64,000 bases of DNA from JAEUKH01 sp964447205 (lineage in GTDB: Bacteria > Myxococcota_A > Polyangia > Polyangiales > Ga0077539). The stretch is taken from positions 12,099 to 76,098 of the forward strand of contig CAYUSB010000041.1 of assembly GCA_964447205.1 (NCBI GenBank), read 5' to 3'. Shown piece after piece: positions 8,647-17,281 of the stretch (the stretch's first letter is position 1; each line of letters starts with the position of its first letter). The notes below the pieces were generated by a model. That model made no database searches. It saw only the letters and a list, made by a program, of their open reading frames with translations, and was not told where the DNA came from. The translations under genes were made by a program, and so were the position numbers.

Positions 8647-9225
8647 CTACGACCCGCGGCGAGCTCGGACGAAGGCCTGGGTCTCCGCCGAGAGCGTACG
8701 AAGATAGTCCTCCGGCAGCGTGCGCAACACCTCCAGGGGAAGCGCGCGCACCACGTCTTCAGGCGCGAGGCCCGCGAGGCGCTGCTCGGGGGTGAGCTCG
8801 GCGAGCACGACGGCGGCGTCCATCGTGGCGACCATCTTGGCGACGTCGCGCTCCCAGCGCTTCTTGACCTGGTCGATGTCCTTGGCCATGGCACCCTCTG
8901 GGCTGCGAGAGAGCTGCTCGATGCAGCGATAGAGGCGAGTGTAGAGGTCCCGCTCGCGGTCGTCCACCGGGCGCAGGGTGAGTTCCTCCGAGAGAAAGCG
9001 CGGAGAGATCACGCGCAGCACCTCCTCCTGCGGCGCGTCGCAGGCCACGCTGGTCTCCACCACACGGACAACGAAGCCGCTCAGGTGACCCTCGAACACC
9101 CCGGGACGCGCCGTGGCCTCCAGCGCCCCACCCAGCGCACGAAGCTGCGCCACGAAGCGTTCGGTGCGTGCGGGCGCCACGAAACGCAGCCCTACCTCGG
9201 CGCCGCGGGTTCGGTGCGGTGCACG
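8647..9225 (-). pseudogene. C-terminal part of an uncharacterised protein, N-terminus lost
   Basis: On the minus strand, a protein-like frame of about 190 residues ends at 8647. It begins abruptly near 9225 (EVGLRFVAPARTERF) with no usable start codon; the same frame upstream looks like noise. The C-terminus has short helical repeats (AELTPEQRLAGLAPEDVVRALPLEVLRTLPEDYLRTL). Such LAGLxPE and LPxE tails occur at the ends of Rpn/PD-(D/E)XK-type putative nucleases linked to mobile DNA, and the expected N-terminal nuclease part would be what is missing. The tail alone does not prove this family. It is most likely a decayed gene in the accessory patch. Confidence 0.5.
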
Positions 9226-9604
9226 ACCCCATGGCGCAACCGCCAGACGCCACGCCACCGACCGGCACGGGTCTGCTCGCGTGCGCCCTGCGGCGCGATC
9301 CATCGGTGTGGCGCTGGGGGAAGAATGACTTCTACCAAACTCCCCTGGCGCGGCATCCGAGGAGCAGCTCGAGGCCGACACCCGCGAGGTGTTGACCATG
9401 GCCGCAAAGCCCGAACACGCGTCCTGGATCTCCCTGGCCCCGCGGGGCGAAGCCGAGGTGTTGGGCACCCTGTCGACGTCCCTCCCGCGCTTCGTGGCGT
9501 TGCGGTCCCAGTCGAAGCACGGCCCGACGCGGGAGAACACCCACCGGCAGGGTGCGCGCGCGTGGCCCTTGCTCTGCGCGCATCGTGTACCCGACACTTA
9601 GGTC
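9226..9604. other. Intergenic stretch with a possible small ORF fragment
   Basis: On the plus strand the frame ending with the TAG at 9599-9601 reads about 80 residues back to about 9340, including a protein-like segment (EEQLEADTREVLTMAAKPEHASW). No start with a good ribosome-binding site is visible and no family is recognised. It may be a degraded upstream gene or chance. The amine oxidase starts 4 bases after the TAG. Nothing else is seen here. Confidence 0.3.
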
Positions 9605-11098
9605 ATGTCGGTGACGGACATCACACGGCGCGCGCTGCTCGCCACGCTCGGCGCTGCGGCCCTCGGTGGCTGCGATCGCGAAGGGGGCGCGCGCGCGCCG
9701 CAGGTTCGACCCGTCGGGGCGCTCGCGCGACGTCGGGTGGTGGTCGTCGGCGCGGGGGTCGCGGGCCTCGGCGCCGCGCGGTTGCTCCACGACGCGGGGG
9801 CCGAGGTGACCGTGCTCGAGGCGAGAGACGCCCTCGGCGGACGCACCCGCACCGACCGGCGCCTCGGCACGCCGGTGGACCTCGGGGCGCACTGGATCGA
9901 GGGCACGCGCGGCAACCCCATCGACCGACTCGCGCGGGAGATGGGCGCGCGCACGGTGGTCAACGACGACGGGTTCGCCCTCTTCGACCACAACGGGCGA
10001 CGCCTGAGCGCGCGTGAGGTGAGCGCCGTCGATGCGCGCGGTGAGGAGCTCGAAGAGGCAATCGAGGCCGTGGCCGAGCAGGCCGAGCGCGACCTCTCGG
10101 TGGGAGACGCCGCGCGCCGGGCCGTCGCGGGGATGACCATGAGCGACCTCGACCGTCGCACCCTCGACTGGCTCCTCGCGGCGCAGGAGACCGACACCGC
10201 GGAGGACCTCGACCGCGTCTCGCTGCTGCACGGCGACGACGACGGCTTCGACGGTGACTCGGTGGTGTTTCCTGACGGCTACGACCAGATTCCGCGAGGG
10301 CTCGCGCGAGGGCTCACGGTGCGCACGGGAGAGGGCGCGCGCGTCATCGCATGGACCCGCGACGCCGTGACGGTACGCACCGACCGGGGAGAGACGCTCG
10401 CCGACGCGTGCGTCGTCACCGCCCCGCTGGGCGTGCTCAAGGCCGGCTCGATCCGCTTCGATCCGCCGCTCCCTGCGCCGAAGCGCCAGGCGATCTCGCG
10501 CCTCGGCATGGGCACGCTCGACAAGGTCGCGCTGCGTTTTCCTCGGGCGTTCTGGTCGTCGGGCGCGCAGACCTTCGGGTACCTGTCACGCACGCGCGGG
10601 GAGTTTCCCGAGGTGCTCGACTGGCACGCGCTCACGGGCGTGCCGATGCTCATCGCGTTTACCGCTGGCACCTACGCGCGCGCGATGGAGCGGCGAAGCG
10701 ACCAGGCCATCGTCGCGCGCCTCATGGAAATCTACCGCTCGATGTTCGGCGCCGACATCCCCTCGCCCCTCGGCGCGGTCGTCACCCGTTGGAGCGCCGA
10801 CCCCTACACCCTCGGGTCGTACTCGTACGTCCCCGTCGGATCATCCGAGGACGACCGCGACGCCCTCGCCGCGCCCCTCCTGGGCAGGCTGTTCTTCGCG
10901 GGCGAGGCGACACACCGCACGCTGCCCGCCACGGTTCACGGCGCGTGGCTCTCGGGGCATCGCGCGGCCTCGGAGGTCACCGCTGCGCTTCACCTCGCCG
11001 CGAGCGCTCCGCCCGCGGTGCGTACATCGCCGTCGCGTCGTCGCTCGCCCGGCCATCACGGCCTGCGAGAGCGACGCGCGCGCGGCCCCCGTCGCTGA
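9605..11098 (+). CDS. FAD-dependent amine oxidase, Tat-exported lipoprotein-like
   Basis: 497 residues. The N-terminus TRRALLATLGAAALGGC has twin arginines, a hydrophobic core and a lipobox-like LGGC, suggesting Tat export of the folded, flavin-loaded protein. The dinucleotide fold VVVVGAGVAGLGAARLL with the later VLEARDALGGR (residues about 45-80) binds FAD. The C-terminal LFFAGEATHRTLPATVHGAWLSG is the second FAD-contacting motif of flavin monoamine oxidases. The family oxidises amines or polyamines to aldehydes with release of ammonia and hydrogen peroxide; the substrate cannot be read from sequence. The last 45 residues are Arg/Ser-rich and unlike the family. Ala codons are often GCG, unlike the genes on either side. 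Confidence 0.88.
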   Translation: MSVTDITRRALLATLGAAALGGCDREGGARAPQVRPVGALARRRVVVVGAGVAGLGAARLLHDAGAEVTVLEARDALGGRTRTDRRLGTPVDLGAHWIEGTRGNPIDRLAREMGARTVVNDDGFALFDHNGRRLSAREVSAVDARGEELEEAIEAVAEQAERDLSVGDAARRAVAGMTMSDLDRRTLDWLLAAQETDTAEDLDRVSLLHGDDDGFDGDSVVFPDGYDQIPRGLARGLTVRTGEGARVIAWTRDAVTVRTDRGETLADACVVTAPLGVLKAGSIRFDPPLPAPKRQAISRLGMGTLDKVALRFPRAFWSSGAQTFGYLSRTRGEFPEVLDWHALTGVPMLIAFTAGTYARAMERRSDQAIVARLMEIYRSMFGADIPSPLGAVVTRWSADPYTLGSYSYVPVGSSEDDRDALAAPLLGRLFFAGEATHRTLPATVHGAWLSGHRAASEVTAALHLAASAPPAVRTSPSRRRSPGHHGLRERRARGPRR

Positions 11099-11235
11099 GC
11101 GCCGCGCATCGAAGCCCACAGCGCCCGTTGAGGAAAGCGCGAACGCGCGAACGCGCGAGGCGCGTCGAACTCGCTGCGGCGTCTGCGACACGGGCGCTTC
11201 AGTGTCCGTGGCCAAAGGTGATTGACGTTTCCCAC

Positions 11236-11598
11236 CACGGCAGCGACAGCACCCACTGCCGCACGGGCAGCTCCGGCCACAACCGCGCCACCTGCTCCGC
11301 AGCCGTCTCGCTCATCCTTCGCCCGCCGCACGACGAACACCCTCCGGCCCTTGCACGAGAACGGAACCAGCCGGTCGAAGCCGCCGGCCACGCACCGCGC
11401 TCGCCCGAAGCCGCAGGACAGCACACCGCAGCGCAAAAAGGCCCGCAGCTCGGCCTCCACATACCGCGGCAGCGCCACCTCCGCCGCGCGGGCCGCCGCG
11501 AGAAATGGCTCCAGTTCGGCCTCAACCACGCCGGACAGCAACGACTCCGTCGCGGCACGAGCGCGATACCCAGGGACAGGACAGGGGACGAGAGCCAT
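11236..11598 (-). pseudogene. IS91-type transposase, N-terminal remnant with frameshift
   Basis: Starting from the ATG at 11598, the protein (YRARAATESLLSGVVEAEL, then LRCGVLSCGF) matches the N-terminal helix and zinc-binding region of IS91-family transposases. At about 11340 the frame shifts by one: the expected CSSCGGRRMSETAA and LPVRQWVLSLPW continue in the neighbouring frame. Homology ends at LSLPW near 11236. One Cys of the first CxxC pair is also gone (RCVAGG). The nuclease part with the catalytic Tyr is absent. This is a dead fragment marking past insertion between the amine oxidase and the tcdA gene. Confidence 0.75.
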
Positions 11599-11725
11599 CG
11601 TGACGATGCCCTCTTCGGACCGTCACCGCCTGCGCCCGCCACGGGGACCTGCTCCGACCGCGCACAATCCCGCGGGGCCCCTTGACCTCAGCCCCGCCGC
11701 CGGGCATTCCCCTGCACCGCCCCCG

Positions 11726-12592
11726 ATGGACGACACCACCTACCGCACCCACCGCCGCTTCGACCGGGCCGCCCGCCTCCTCGGAGAAGGGGCCATGCGC
11801 CGCCTCGCCTCCGCCCGCGTGATGGTCGTCGGCCTCGGAGGCGTCGGGAGCTTCGCCGCCGAAGCCCTCGCCCGCACGGGGGTCGGCCACCTCACCCTGG
11901 TCGACTTCGACCTCGTGTGCGTGACCAACACCAACCGCCAGCTCCACGCGATGCGGGGCAACATCGGCAAGCCCAAGGCCAGGGTCCTGGCCGAGCGGAT
12001 GCGCCTCGTGCACCCCACGGCCTCCGTCGAAGAGCGGGTGGAGTTCTACGGCCCCGAGACGGCCGAGGCCCTCCTCGATCCGCGGCCCGACTACGTCATC
12101 GACGCCATCGACAACCTCACCGCCAAGGCCCACCTCGTCGACCGCTGCCGCCGTTTGGACATCCCCGTGGTGACCAGCATGGGCGCTGCGGCACGGCTCG
12201 ACCCCACCCGGGTCCAGATCGCCGACCTCGCCCGCACCCACCACGACCCCTTCGCCCATCACTTCCGCGAGATCCTGCGCAAGAAGTACGGATGGCGCTT
12301 CAAAGCCAGCCAGCCCACGGGCGTCGCGGCCGTCTTCTCCGACGAGCCCCCCATCGCCCCCGAGCCCCTCGCCTACGACCAGGGCCAGGGGTTTCAGTGC
12401 GTCTGCCCGCAGTCCGACAACGACCTGCACACCTGCGACAAACGCGCCCGGATCGACGGGACCGCCGCCTGGCTCGTGGGCACCTTCGGCCTCGTGGCCG
12501 CCAGCGTGGCCATCCGCGAGCTCGCCGGAGAGCCCGTCCTCGACCGCTCCAAGGCCCGGGCCCCGTATCCCGCCGAGGCCGCCGTGTGCTAG
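11726..12592 (+). CDS. tcdA: tRNA threonylcarbamoyladenosine dehydratase (ThiF/E1 family)
   Basis: 288 residues. TcdA uses ATP to cyclise t6A37 of tRNA to ct6A. The ThiF/E1 nucleotide-binding motif VVGLGGVGSFAAEALAR is at about residue 33, followed by LTLVDFDLV with the Asp that contacts ribose, and DYVIDAIDN. The N-terminal RFDRAARLLGE and the CVCPQ segment fit the TcdA subgroup rather than HesA/MoeB, which carry other zinc motifs. Start ATG 11726 begins just before the conserved RFDR region. The gene returns to the GCC-rich codon style after the accessory patch. Confidence 0.88.
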   Translation: MDDTTYRTHRRFDRAARLLGEGAMRRLASARVMVVGLGGVGSFAAEALARTGVGHLTLVDFDLVCVTNTNRQLHAMRGNIGKPKARVLAERMRLVHPTASVEERVEFYGPETAEALLDPRPDYVIDAIDNLTAKAHLVDRCRRLDIPVVTSMGAAARLDPTRVQIADLARTHHDPFAHHFREILRKKYGWRFKASQPTGVAAVFSDEPPIAPEPLAYDQGQGFQCVCPQSDNDLHTCDKRARIDGTAAWLVGTFGLVAASVAIRELAGEPVLDRSKARAPYPAEAAVC

Positions 12593-12657
12593 GTTGGGGC
12601 TCAGGCGCGGACCGATCGCAGGTGATCGGCCGCGACCCGAGAAAGACGGACGGTACG

Positions 12658-13545
12658 ATGCAAGGCAAGATCACGGTGCCCGCCCTGCGGGCCCGCAAGG
12701 CCTCCGCCGGCCGTGGCGACAGGCTCGCCATGGTGACCGCCTACGACGCCACCTTCGCGCGCCTCTTCGACGCCGCGGGGGTCGACGCGATGCTGGTGGG
12801 CGACTCCCTCGGCATGGTCATCCAGGGGGGCACGAGCACCCTCCCGGTGACCCTCGACGAGATCTGCTACCACGCCCGGGCCGTAGCCCGCGGGACCGCC
12901 CGGGCCCACCTCATCGGCGACCTGCCCTTCATGAGCTACCAGGTCTCCCCCGAGGAGGCCCTGCGCTCGGCCGGGCGGCTCATGAAGGAAGGGGCCGTCG
13001 AGAGCGTCAAGCTCGAGGGCGGCAAGGAGTTCGCCGAGACCATCCACCGGCTCGTGCGGGTGGGCATCCCCGTGATGGGGCACGTGGGCCTCCTGCCCCA
13101 GCGGGTGCACGCCATGGGGGGGTTCAAGGTGCAGGGACGGGCCGAAGAGGCCGCCGAGGCCATCCTCGAAGACGCCATCGCCGTCGCCGACGCGGGATGC
13201 TTCGCCCTGGTCATCGAGGGGGTCCCCGTGGCCCTCGCCGAGCGCATCACCCGGGCCCTCGACATCCCCACCATCGGCATCGGGGCGGGCCTCGGCTGCG
13301 ACGGGCAGATCCTCGTGGGCTACGACCTCCTCGGGCTCAGCACCACGCTCAAGCCGAAGTTCGTCAAGCACTTTGCCCAGTTCTTCGAGGACGGGGCCCA
13401 GGCCACCCGGACGTTCATCGACGAGGTTCGGAGCGGGGTGTTCCCCGGGCCCGAGCATAGTTTTGGGATCTCCCCCGCCCGGCCCTCGACGGTCGCCGAG
13501 GCCCCCCTCACCGCCGCCACCCCGGCCTATGGCCCCACCCAGTAG
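12658..13545 (+). CDS. panB: 3-methyl-2-oxobutanoate hydroxymethyltransferase
   Basis: 295 residues. PanB transfers a hydroxymethyl group from 5,10-methylene-THF to 2-oxoisovalerate, the first step of pantothenate synthesis. Clear family motifs: MVTAYDATFARLFD, DAMLVGDSLGMV (metal-binding Asp), VKLEGGKE, GIPVMGHVGLLPQ and IGIGAGLGCDGQILV. The C-terminal 30 residues are a non-conserved extension. A 6-bp inverted repeat (CCGATC/GATCGG, 12612-12629) lies just upstream. The stop overlaps panC by 17 bases, so the two pantothenate genes form an operon. Confidence 0.95.
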   Translation: MQGKITVPALRARKASAGRGDRLAMVTAYDATFARLFDAAGVDAMLVGDSLGMVIQGGTSTLPVTLDEICYHARAVARGTARAHLIGDLPFMSYQVSPEEALRSAGRLMKEGAVESVKLEGGKEFAETIHRLVRVGIPVMGHVGLLPQRVHAMGGFKVQGRAEEAAEAILEDAIAVADAGCFALVIEGVPVALAERITRALDIPTIGIGAGLGCDGQILVGYDLLGLSTTLKPKFVKHFAQFFEDGAQATRTFIDEVRSGVFPGPEHSFGISPARPSTVAEAPLTAATPAYGPTQ

Positions 13546-14437
13546 CCCCAGCCTCGTCGACGACCCCGAGGCCTTCCGCGGGCTCTGCGCCTCGGCCCGG
13601 TCCGCGGGTCGTCGGGTGGGCTTCGTCCCCACCATGGGGGCCCTGCACCCGGGTCACCTCGCCCTCGTGGCCGAGGCCCGCCGCCGGGTCGGGCCCGACG
13701 GCCTGGTGGTCGTGTCCATCTTCGTCAACCCCACCCAGTTTGGCCCCACCGAAGACCTCGCGGCCTATCCCCGCGACCTCGACCAGGACCTCGCCCGCTG
13801 CGCCACGGCCGGGGTCGACGCGGTGTTCGCCCCCCTCCCCGCGGCGATGTACCCCCCCGGCGACGACACCCGGGTCCGGGTGGGGGCCCTCTCCGCCGAC
13901 CTGTGCGGGCAGTGGCGCCCGACCCACTTCGAGGGGGTGGCCACGGTGGTCACCAAGCTCTTCGCCCTGGCGGGCCCCTGCGTGGCCGTCTTCGGCCGCA
14001 AGGACTACCAGCAGTGGCGCCTCGTCGTGCGCCTCGTCCGCGACCTGTGGCTCCCGGTCGAGGTGGTGGGGCACCCCACGGTGCGCGAGTCCGACGGGCT
14101 GGCCATGAGCTCGCGCAACCGCTACCTCTCGGCGCACGACCGGGCCCGGGCCGCGGCCGTCCCGCAGGCCCTGGAGAGGGCCTCGGAGGCGTGGCAGTCC
14201 GGAGAGCGACGCCCGCGGACCCTGGAGGCCCTGTGCCGGGTCGCCCTGGAGGGCCGCTGCGACGCCATCGAGTACGTCGAGGCCCGCGACGCCGACGACC
14301 TGTCTCCCCTCGGCGAGGCCCCGGCCCTCCGGCCCGTGGTCCTGGCCCTGGCCGTCCGGGTGGGGGCCACCCGCCTCATCGACAATCGGGTCCTTGGAGC
14401 TTCGGCAGACACGGAGCCCGCGGAGCCCCAATGCTGA
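13529..14437 (+). CDS. panC: Pantoate-beta-alanine ligase (pantothenate synthetase)
   Basis: 302 residues. PanC joins pantoate and beta-alanine using ATP. The nucleotidyltransferase signature PTMGALHPGH, then SIFVNPTQF, FGRKDYQQW and MSSRNRYL (the KMSKS equivalent) are all present. The ATG at 13529 overlaps the end of panB by 17 bases, which fits translational coupling. The cyclic-nucleotide-binding gene begins 30 bases downstream. Length and motifs are normal. Confidence 0.95.
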   Translation: MAPPSSPSLVDDPEAFRGLCASARSAGRRVGFVPTMGALHPGHLALVAEARRRVGPDGLVVVSIFVNPTQFGPTEDLAAYPRDLDQDLARCATAGVDAVFAPLPAAMYPPGDDTRVRVGALSADLCGQWRPTHFEGVATVVTKLFALAGPCVAVFGRKDYQQWRLVVRLVRDLWLPVEVVGHPTVRESDGLAMSSRNRYLSAHDRARAAAVPQALERASEAWQSGERRPRTLEALCRVALEGRCDAIEYVEARDADDLSPLGEAPALRPVVLALAVRVGATRLIDNRVLGASADTEPAEPQC

Positions 14438-14467
14438 ATTCTCCGTGGCGTGGTAGAAGGCAAGGCC

Positions 14468-15034
14468 GTGGTTGAGACCAACCTGATGCCTCCCCCACAA
14501 GAGGCCACCGCCTCTCCCCCCGCGACGCCACTGGGCGTGGCGGAGCTCCGGGAGATCGGCCTCTTCGGGGCCATGTCTGACGAGGCCTTGGAGATCCTGG
14601 GCCGAGAGCTCAAGACGCGCTGGATCGACCCGGGCACGGTGGTCATGCGCGAGGGGGAAAACGCGCGCGAGATGTTCGTGGTGGTCCAAGGGGAGATGGA
14701 GGTCTTGCGGCGCTCGCGACGGGGCCTCGAAGGGCGCGTGGCGGTGCTCGGGCCAGGGACCTGGCTCGGCGAGATGTCGATCCTCGACGCCCAGCCGCGT
14801 ACGGCCACGGTCCGGGCCCTGCGGCCGACCCTCCTTCTCACGATCACGGCCGAAGACCTCGACCGGCTCTATCGCCGGGACATGAAGTCGTTTCTGATGC
14901 TGCTGCTCAACGTCAACCGCGAGCTGTCCCGGCGCCTGCGGGTGGCCGACGGGATGGTCGCGGGATTCCTCACAGCGATGTGGGACGACAACCTGGGGTT
15001 TTCTCGCTCCCAGGCGCCCGACGACGATCAGTAG
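14468..15034 (+). CDS. Cyclic-nucleotide-binding (cNMP/Crp-type) domain protein without HTH
   Basis: 188 residues. After a Pro-rich N-terminus, residues about 30-150 form a cNMP-binding beta-barrel: IDPGTVVMREGENAREMFVVVQGEMEV and LGEMSILDAQPRTATVRA, the latter covering the phosphate-binding cassette. The C-terminus is an alpha-helix with no DNA-binding domain, so it is a signal-binding or scaffolding protein rather than a Crp-type regulator. The GTG at 14468 is preferred over the GTG at 14450 because AGAAGG lies 7 bases upstream. The stop overlaps the end of the convergent gene by 7 bases. Confidence 0.85.
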   Translation: MVETNLMPPPQEATASPPATPLGVAELREIGLFGAMSDEALEILGRELKTRWIDPGTVVMREGENAREMFVVVQGEMEVLRRSRRGLEGRVAVLGPGTWLGEMSILDAQPRTATVRALRPTLLLTITAEDLDRLYRRDMKSFLMLLLNVNRELSRRLRVADGMVAGFLTAMWDDNLGFSRSQAPDDDQ

Positions 15035-15873
15035 AGGGCCCGGCCCCGCTGCTTGAGGGCGGCCACGATGATGCCCGCGGTCTCTTCGATGGCCCGGTCG
15101 GTCACGTCGTGTACGGGCCAGGCGGGGTGGGCCCGAAACACCGCGTGGGCGTACTCGACCTCCTCGCGGACGTGGTCGTGCAGGCCGTAGTTGGAGTCGG
15201 CGGGCATCCCGAGCTGTCGCAGCCGGGCCCGGCGGATCTCCACGAGGTGATCGACGGCGATGGTGAGCCCCACCACCCGATCGGGGGCCACCTCCTCCAG
15301 CTCGGCCGGGATGGCCACCCCGAGGGCCAGGGGGACATTCGCTACCTTGATCCCCCGGTTGGCCAGGTAGGTCGACAGGGGGGTCTTGGAGGTGCGCGAG
15401 ACCCCGACCAGGATCAGGTCGGCCTTCTTGAGATTGCGAGGCTCCTTGCCGTCGTCGGACTTGACGGCAAACTCCACGGCCTCGATACGCCGGAAGTACT
15501 CCTCGGACAGGGGCAACGAGGCGCTCGGCATGTTGAGGGGCTCGGCGTCGAGGAAGGACGACAGCTTGCCGAGGAGGGCCCCGATGAGGTCGACGGCCTC
15601 GACCTTCTTCTCGTAGCAGAGCTGATGGACGAACTCGCGGAGCTCGGGCGACACGATGGTGAACACCACCATGCCCCCGTCGACGGCGGCCACCTCGATG
15701 GCCTCCCGGGCGCTCTCGGCGTCGCGGACCCGGGCGTGCAGGCGGACCCGGGTGCGGCGCGCGGGAAACTGGAGCAGGGCGGCCCGGACCACCCGCTCGG
15801 CGGTCTCGCCGGAGGAGTCGCTGACCACGTCGATGGGGCGGGAAGCATCCATTGCAGAGAGGTTCTTTAGCAC
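15028..15873 (-). CDS. Putative pyruvate phosphate dikinase / PEP synthase regulatory protein (DUF299)
   Basis: 281 residues. The family consists of ADP-dependent kinase/pyrophosphorylases that switch PPDK or PEP synthase on and off. Landmarks: VVSDSSGETAERV at the N-terminus, the P-loop-like GVSRTSKTPLSTYLA near residue 165, and the NYGLHDHVREEVEYA segment. The GTG at 15873 is favoured over the ATG at 15852 because GGAGG lies 4 bases upstream of the GTG. No ppdK or ppsA gene is in the window, so the target cannot be chosen. Confidence 0.85.
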   Translation of the reverse strand: MLKNLSAMDASRPIDVVSDSSGETAERVVRAALLQFPARRTRVRLHARVRDAESAREAIEVAAVDGGMVVFTIVSPELREFVHQLCYEKKVEAVDLIGALLGKLSSFLDAEPLNMPSASLPLSEEYFRRIEAVEFAVKSDDGKEPRNLKKADLILVGVSRTSKTPLSTYLANRGIKVANVPLALGVAIPAELEEVAPDRVVGLTIAVDHLVEIRRARLRQLGMPADSNYGLHDHVREEVEYAHAVFRAHPAWPVHDVTDRAIEETAGIIVAALKQRGRALY

Positions 15874-15920
15874 AGGGCCTCCCCCCCTGCGATCTTCGGG
15901 CGGGCGGCGGCCCGCGGAGC

Positions 15921-16037
15921 TCAGCCCATCCCGAGGCGCTTGCGGCGGTTGCGGTCCTTGTTGGCGAGCTTGGCCCGCAGCCGGGCGCTGCGGTTACGAA
16001 CCTTGTTCTTCTTGATCTTGCGGCTGAAGATGTACAT
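15921..16037 (-). CDS. AURKAIP1/COX24-domain small basic protein
   Basis: Only 38 residues: MYIFSRKIKKNKVRNRS, then RLRAKLANKDRNRRKR and LGMG before the TGA. Thirteen residues are Lys or Arg close together. This is the COX24/mS38 C-terminal domain pattern, found in mitochondrial small-subunit ribosomal protein mS38 and as a tiny stand-alone protein in several bacterial phyla, where it is likely ribosome-bound. GGGAAG lies about 12 bases upstream of the ATG. It sits alone between the DUF299 gene and the alcohol dehydrogenase gene and is easily missed because of its size. Confidence 0.75.
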   Translation of the reverse strand: MYIFSRKIKKNKVRNRSARLRAKLANKDRNRRKRLGMG

Positions 16038-16158
16038 GGCGGTCGATCTTCCCTGCGTGCGACCCCGGGGGGGGACCGACGCGCAAAGTGGGGGTACGAA
16101 AAGGGGCGCGAACCCTACGCCGGGCCCCGGGTCGTTGTCAACGCGCCCCGGGCGGTGG

Positions 16159-17169
16159 TCACCCGAGGTCGCGGTCGAGGACCACCCGGAGGCGGGCCGC
16201 GCCCGCGCGGACCCGGTCGAGGGCGGCGTTGGCCTGGGACATGGGCATCCGCTCGGTGATGGGGGCGATCGCGTGGTCGGCCGCGAGGGAGAGCATGGTG
16301 CGCATGGTGGCGGGGCTGCCGATGACGCTCCCGGTGACGCGCTTCTGCTCGTCGAGGAGGGGGTCGACCCCCAACCGCACGGGCTGGCTCGGAACCCCGA
16401 TCAGGCACAGGGTCCCCTCCAAGTCGAGGACCTTCATCCAGGCGTCCCAATCGAGGTTGGCGTGGGTGGTCACCAGGAGCAGGTCGACCACCCCAGCGGG
16501 CAGCGGGCCCCGGGCGTCGACGAGGTCGCTCGCCCCGAGGCCGAGGGCCAGATCGCGTTTGCTCGGGTCGGGGTCGAAGCCGACCACCTCGGCCCCGAGG
16601 GCCCTGGCAAACCGGACGGCCAGGTGTCCGAGGCCCCCGACCCCGACGACCCCGACCCGCAGGCCGGGCCGGGCCCCGAGGCGTTCGAGGGGAGAGAAGA
16701 CCGTGAGGCCTGCGCACAGGAGGGGAGCCGCGGTGCTGGGGTCGAGGCCCTCGGGCAGGGCAAACGCGAAGCGCCCATCGACCCGAACCTCCGTGGCGAA
16801 CCCTCCCTGCCTTCCGACGCAGGTGCGCACCTTTCCGCCCGTACACAGATGCTCCCGGCCCGAGGTGCAGGCCGGGCACGACCCGCAGGCCCCCGCCTGC
16901 CACCCGATGCCCACGAGGGCCCCGGGAGCGTGTCGGGCCTCGGGGCCGCCGCGCAGGACGCGCCCGACGATCTCGTGCCCGGGGATGAGGGGGCGGGCGA
17001 CCTCGCCCCAGTCGCCGTCGAGCAGGTGCAGGTCGCTGTGACACACCGAGCAGTGCAAGACCTCGACATCGACCGCGTGTCCGGTGGGGTCGGGTTGGGG
17101 CGGCAGGGTGATGCGGGCGAGGGGTTGGCGGGCGGCGGCCTGGGCGAGGGCGACGATCGGGTGAGCCAT
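16159..17169 (-). CDS. Zinc-dependent NAD(P) alcohol dehydrogenase (CAD-like MDR family)
   Basis: 336 residues. Catalytic zinc ligands are seen in CSVCHSDLHLL (Cys near residue 40) and PGHE (His near 64). The structural zinc lobe has CGSCPACTSGREHLC. The Rossmann motif VGVVGVGGLGHLAVRFARALGAEV lies near residue 170. This arrangement is that of the YahK/AdhC-like aldehyde-reducing branch of medium-chain dehydrogenases, which usually use NADPH. Substrate unknown. It is transcribed away from the FHA gene, with 112 bases between the starts. Confidence 0.88.
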   Translation of the reverse strand: MAHPIVALAQAAARQPLARITLPPQPDPTGHAVDVEVLHCSVCHSDLHLLDGDWGEVARPLIPGHEIVGRVLRGGPEARHAPGALVGIGWQAGACGSCPACTSGREHLCTGGKVRTCVGRQGGFATEVRVDGRFAFALPEGLDPSTAAPLLCAGLTVFSPLERLGARPGLRVGVVGVGGLGHLAVRFARALGAEVVGFDPDPSKRDLALGLGASDLVDARGPLPAGVVDLLLVTTHANLDWDAWMKVLDLEGTLCLIGVPSQPVRLGVDPLLDEQKRVTGSVIGSPATMRTMLSLAADHAIAPITERMPMSQANAALDRVRAGAARLRVVLDRDLG

Positions 17170-17235
17170 GTGCCCGCACTCCTTACCCGCGAGCCGCGGG
17201 GGGCCGCAAGCGGCCGCGCTTTGCGCGCGTAGTGC

Positions 17236-17265
17236 TTGACCGCGGCTTTGCGCACTTCATACACT
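17236..17265 (+). promoter_or_regulatory. Sigma-70-type promoter for the FHA-DUF4388 gene
   Basis: TTGACC (17236-17241) and TACACT (17260-17265) are separated by 18 bases. They sit in a less GC-rich pocket 17 bases upstream of the ATG at 17282, so the leader would be only about 10 bases. TTGACC/TTGACA -35 boxes also appear ahead of several other genes in this window. Confidence 0.5.
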
Positions 17266-17281
17266 GGCGATCGAGCCCTCG

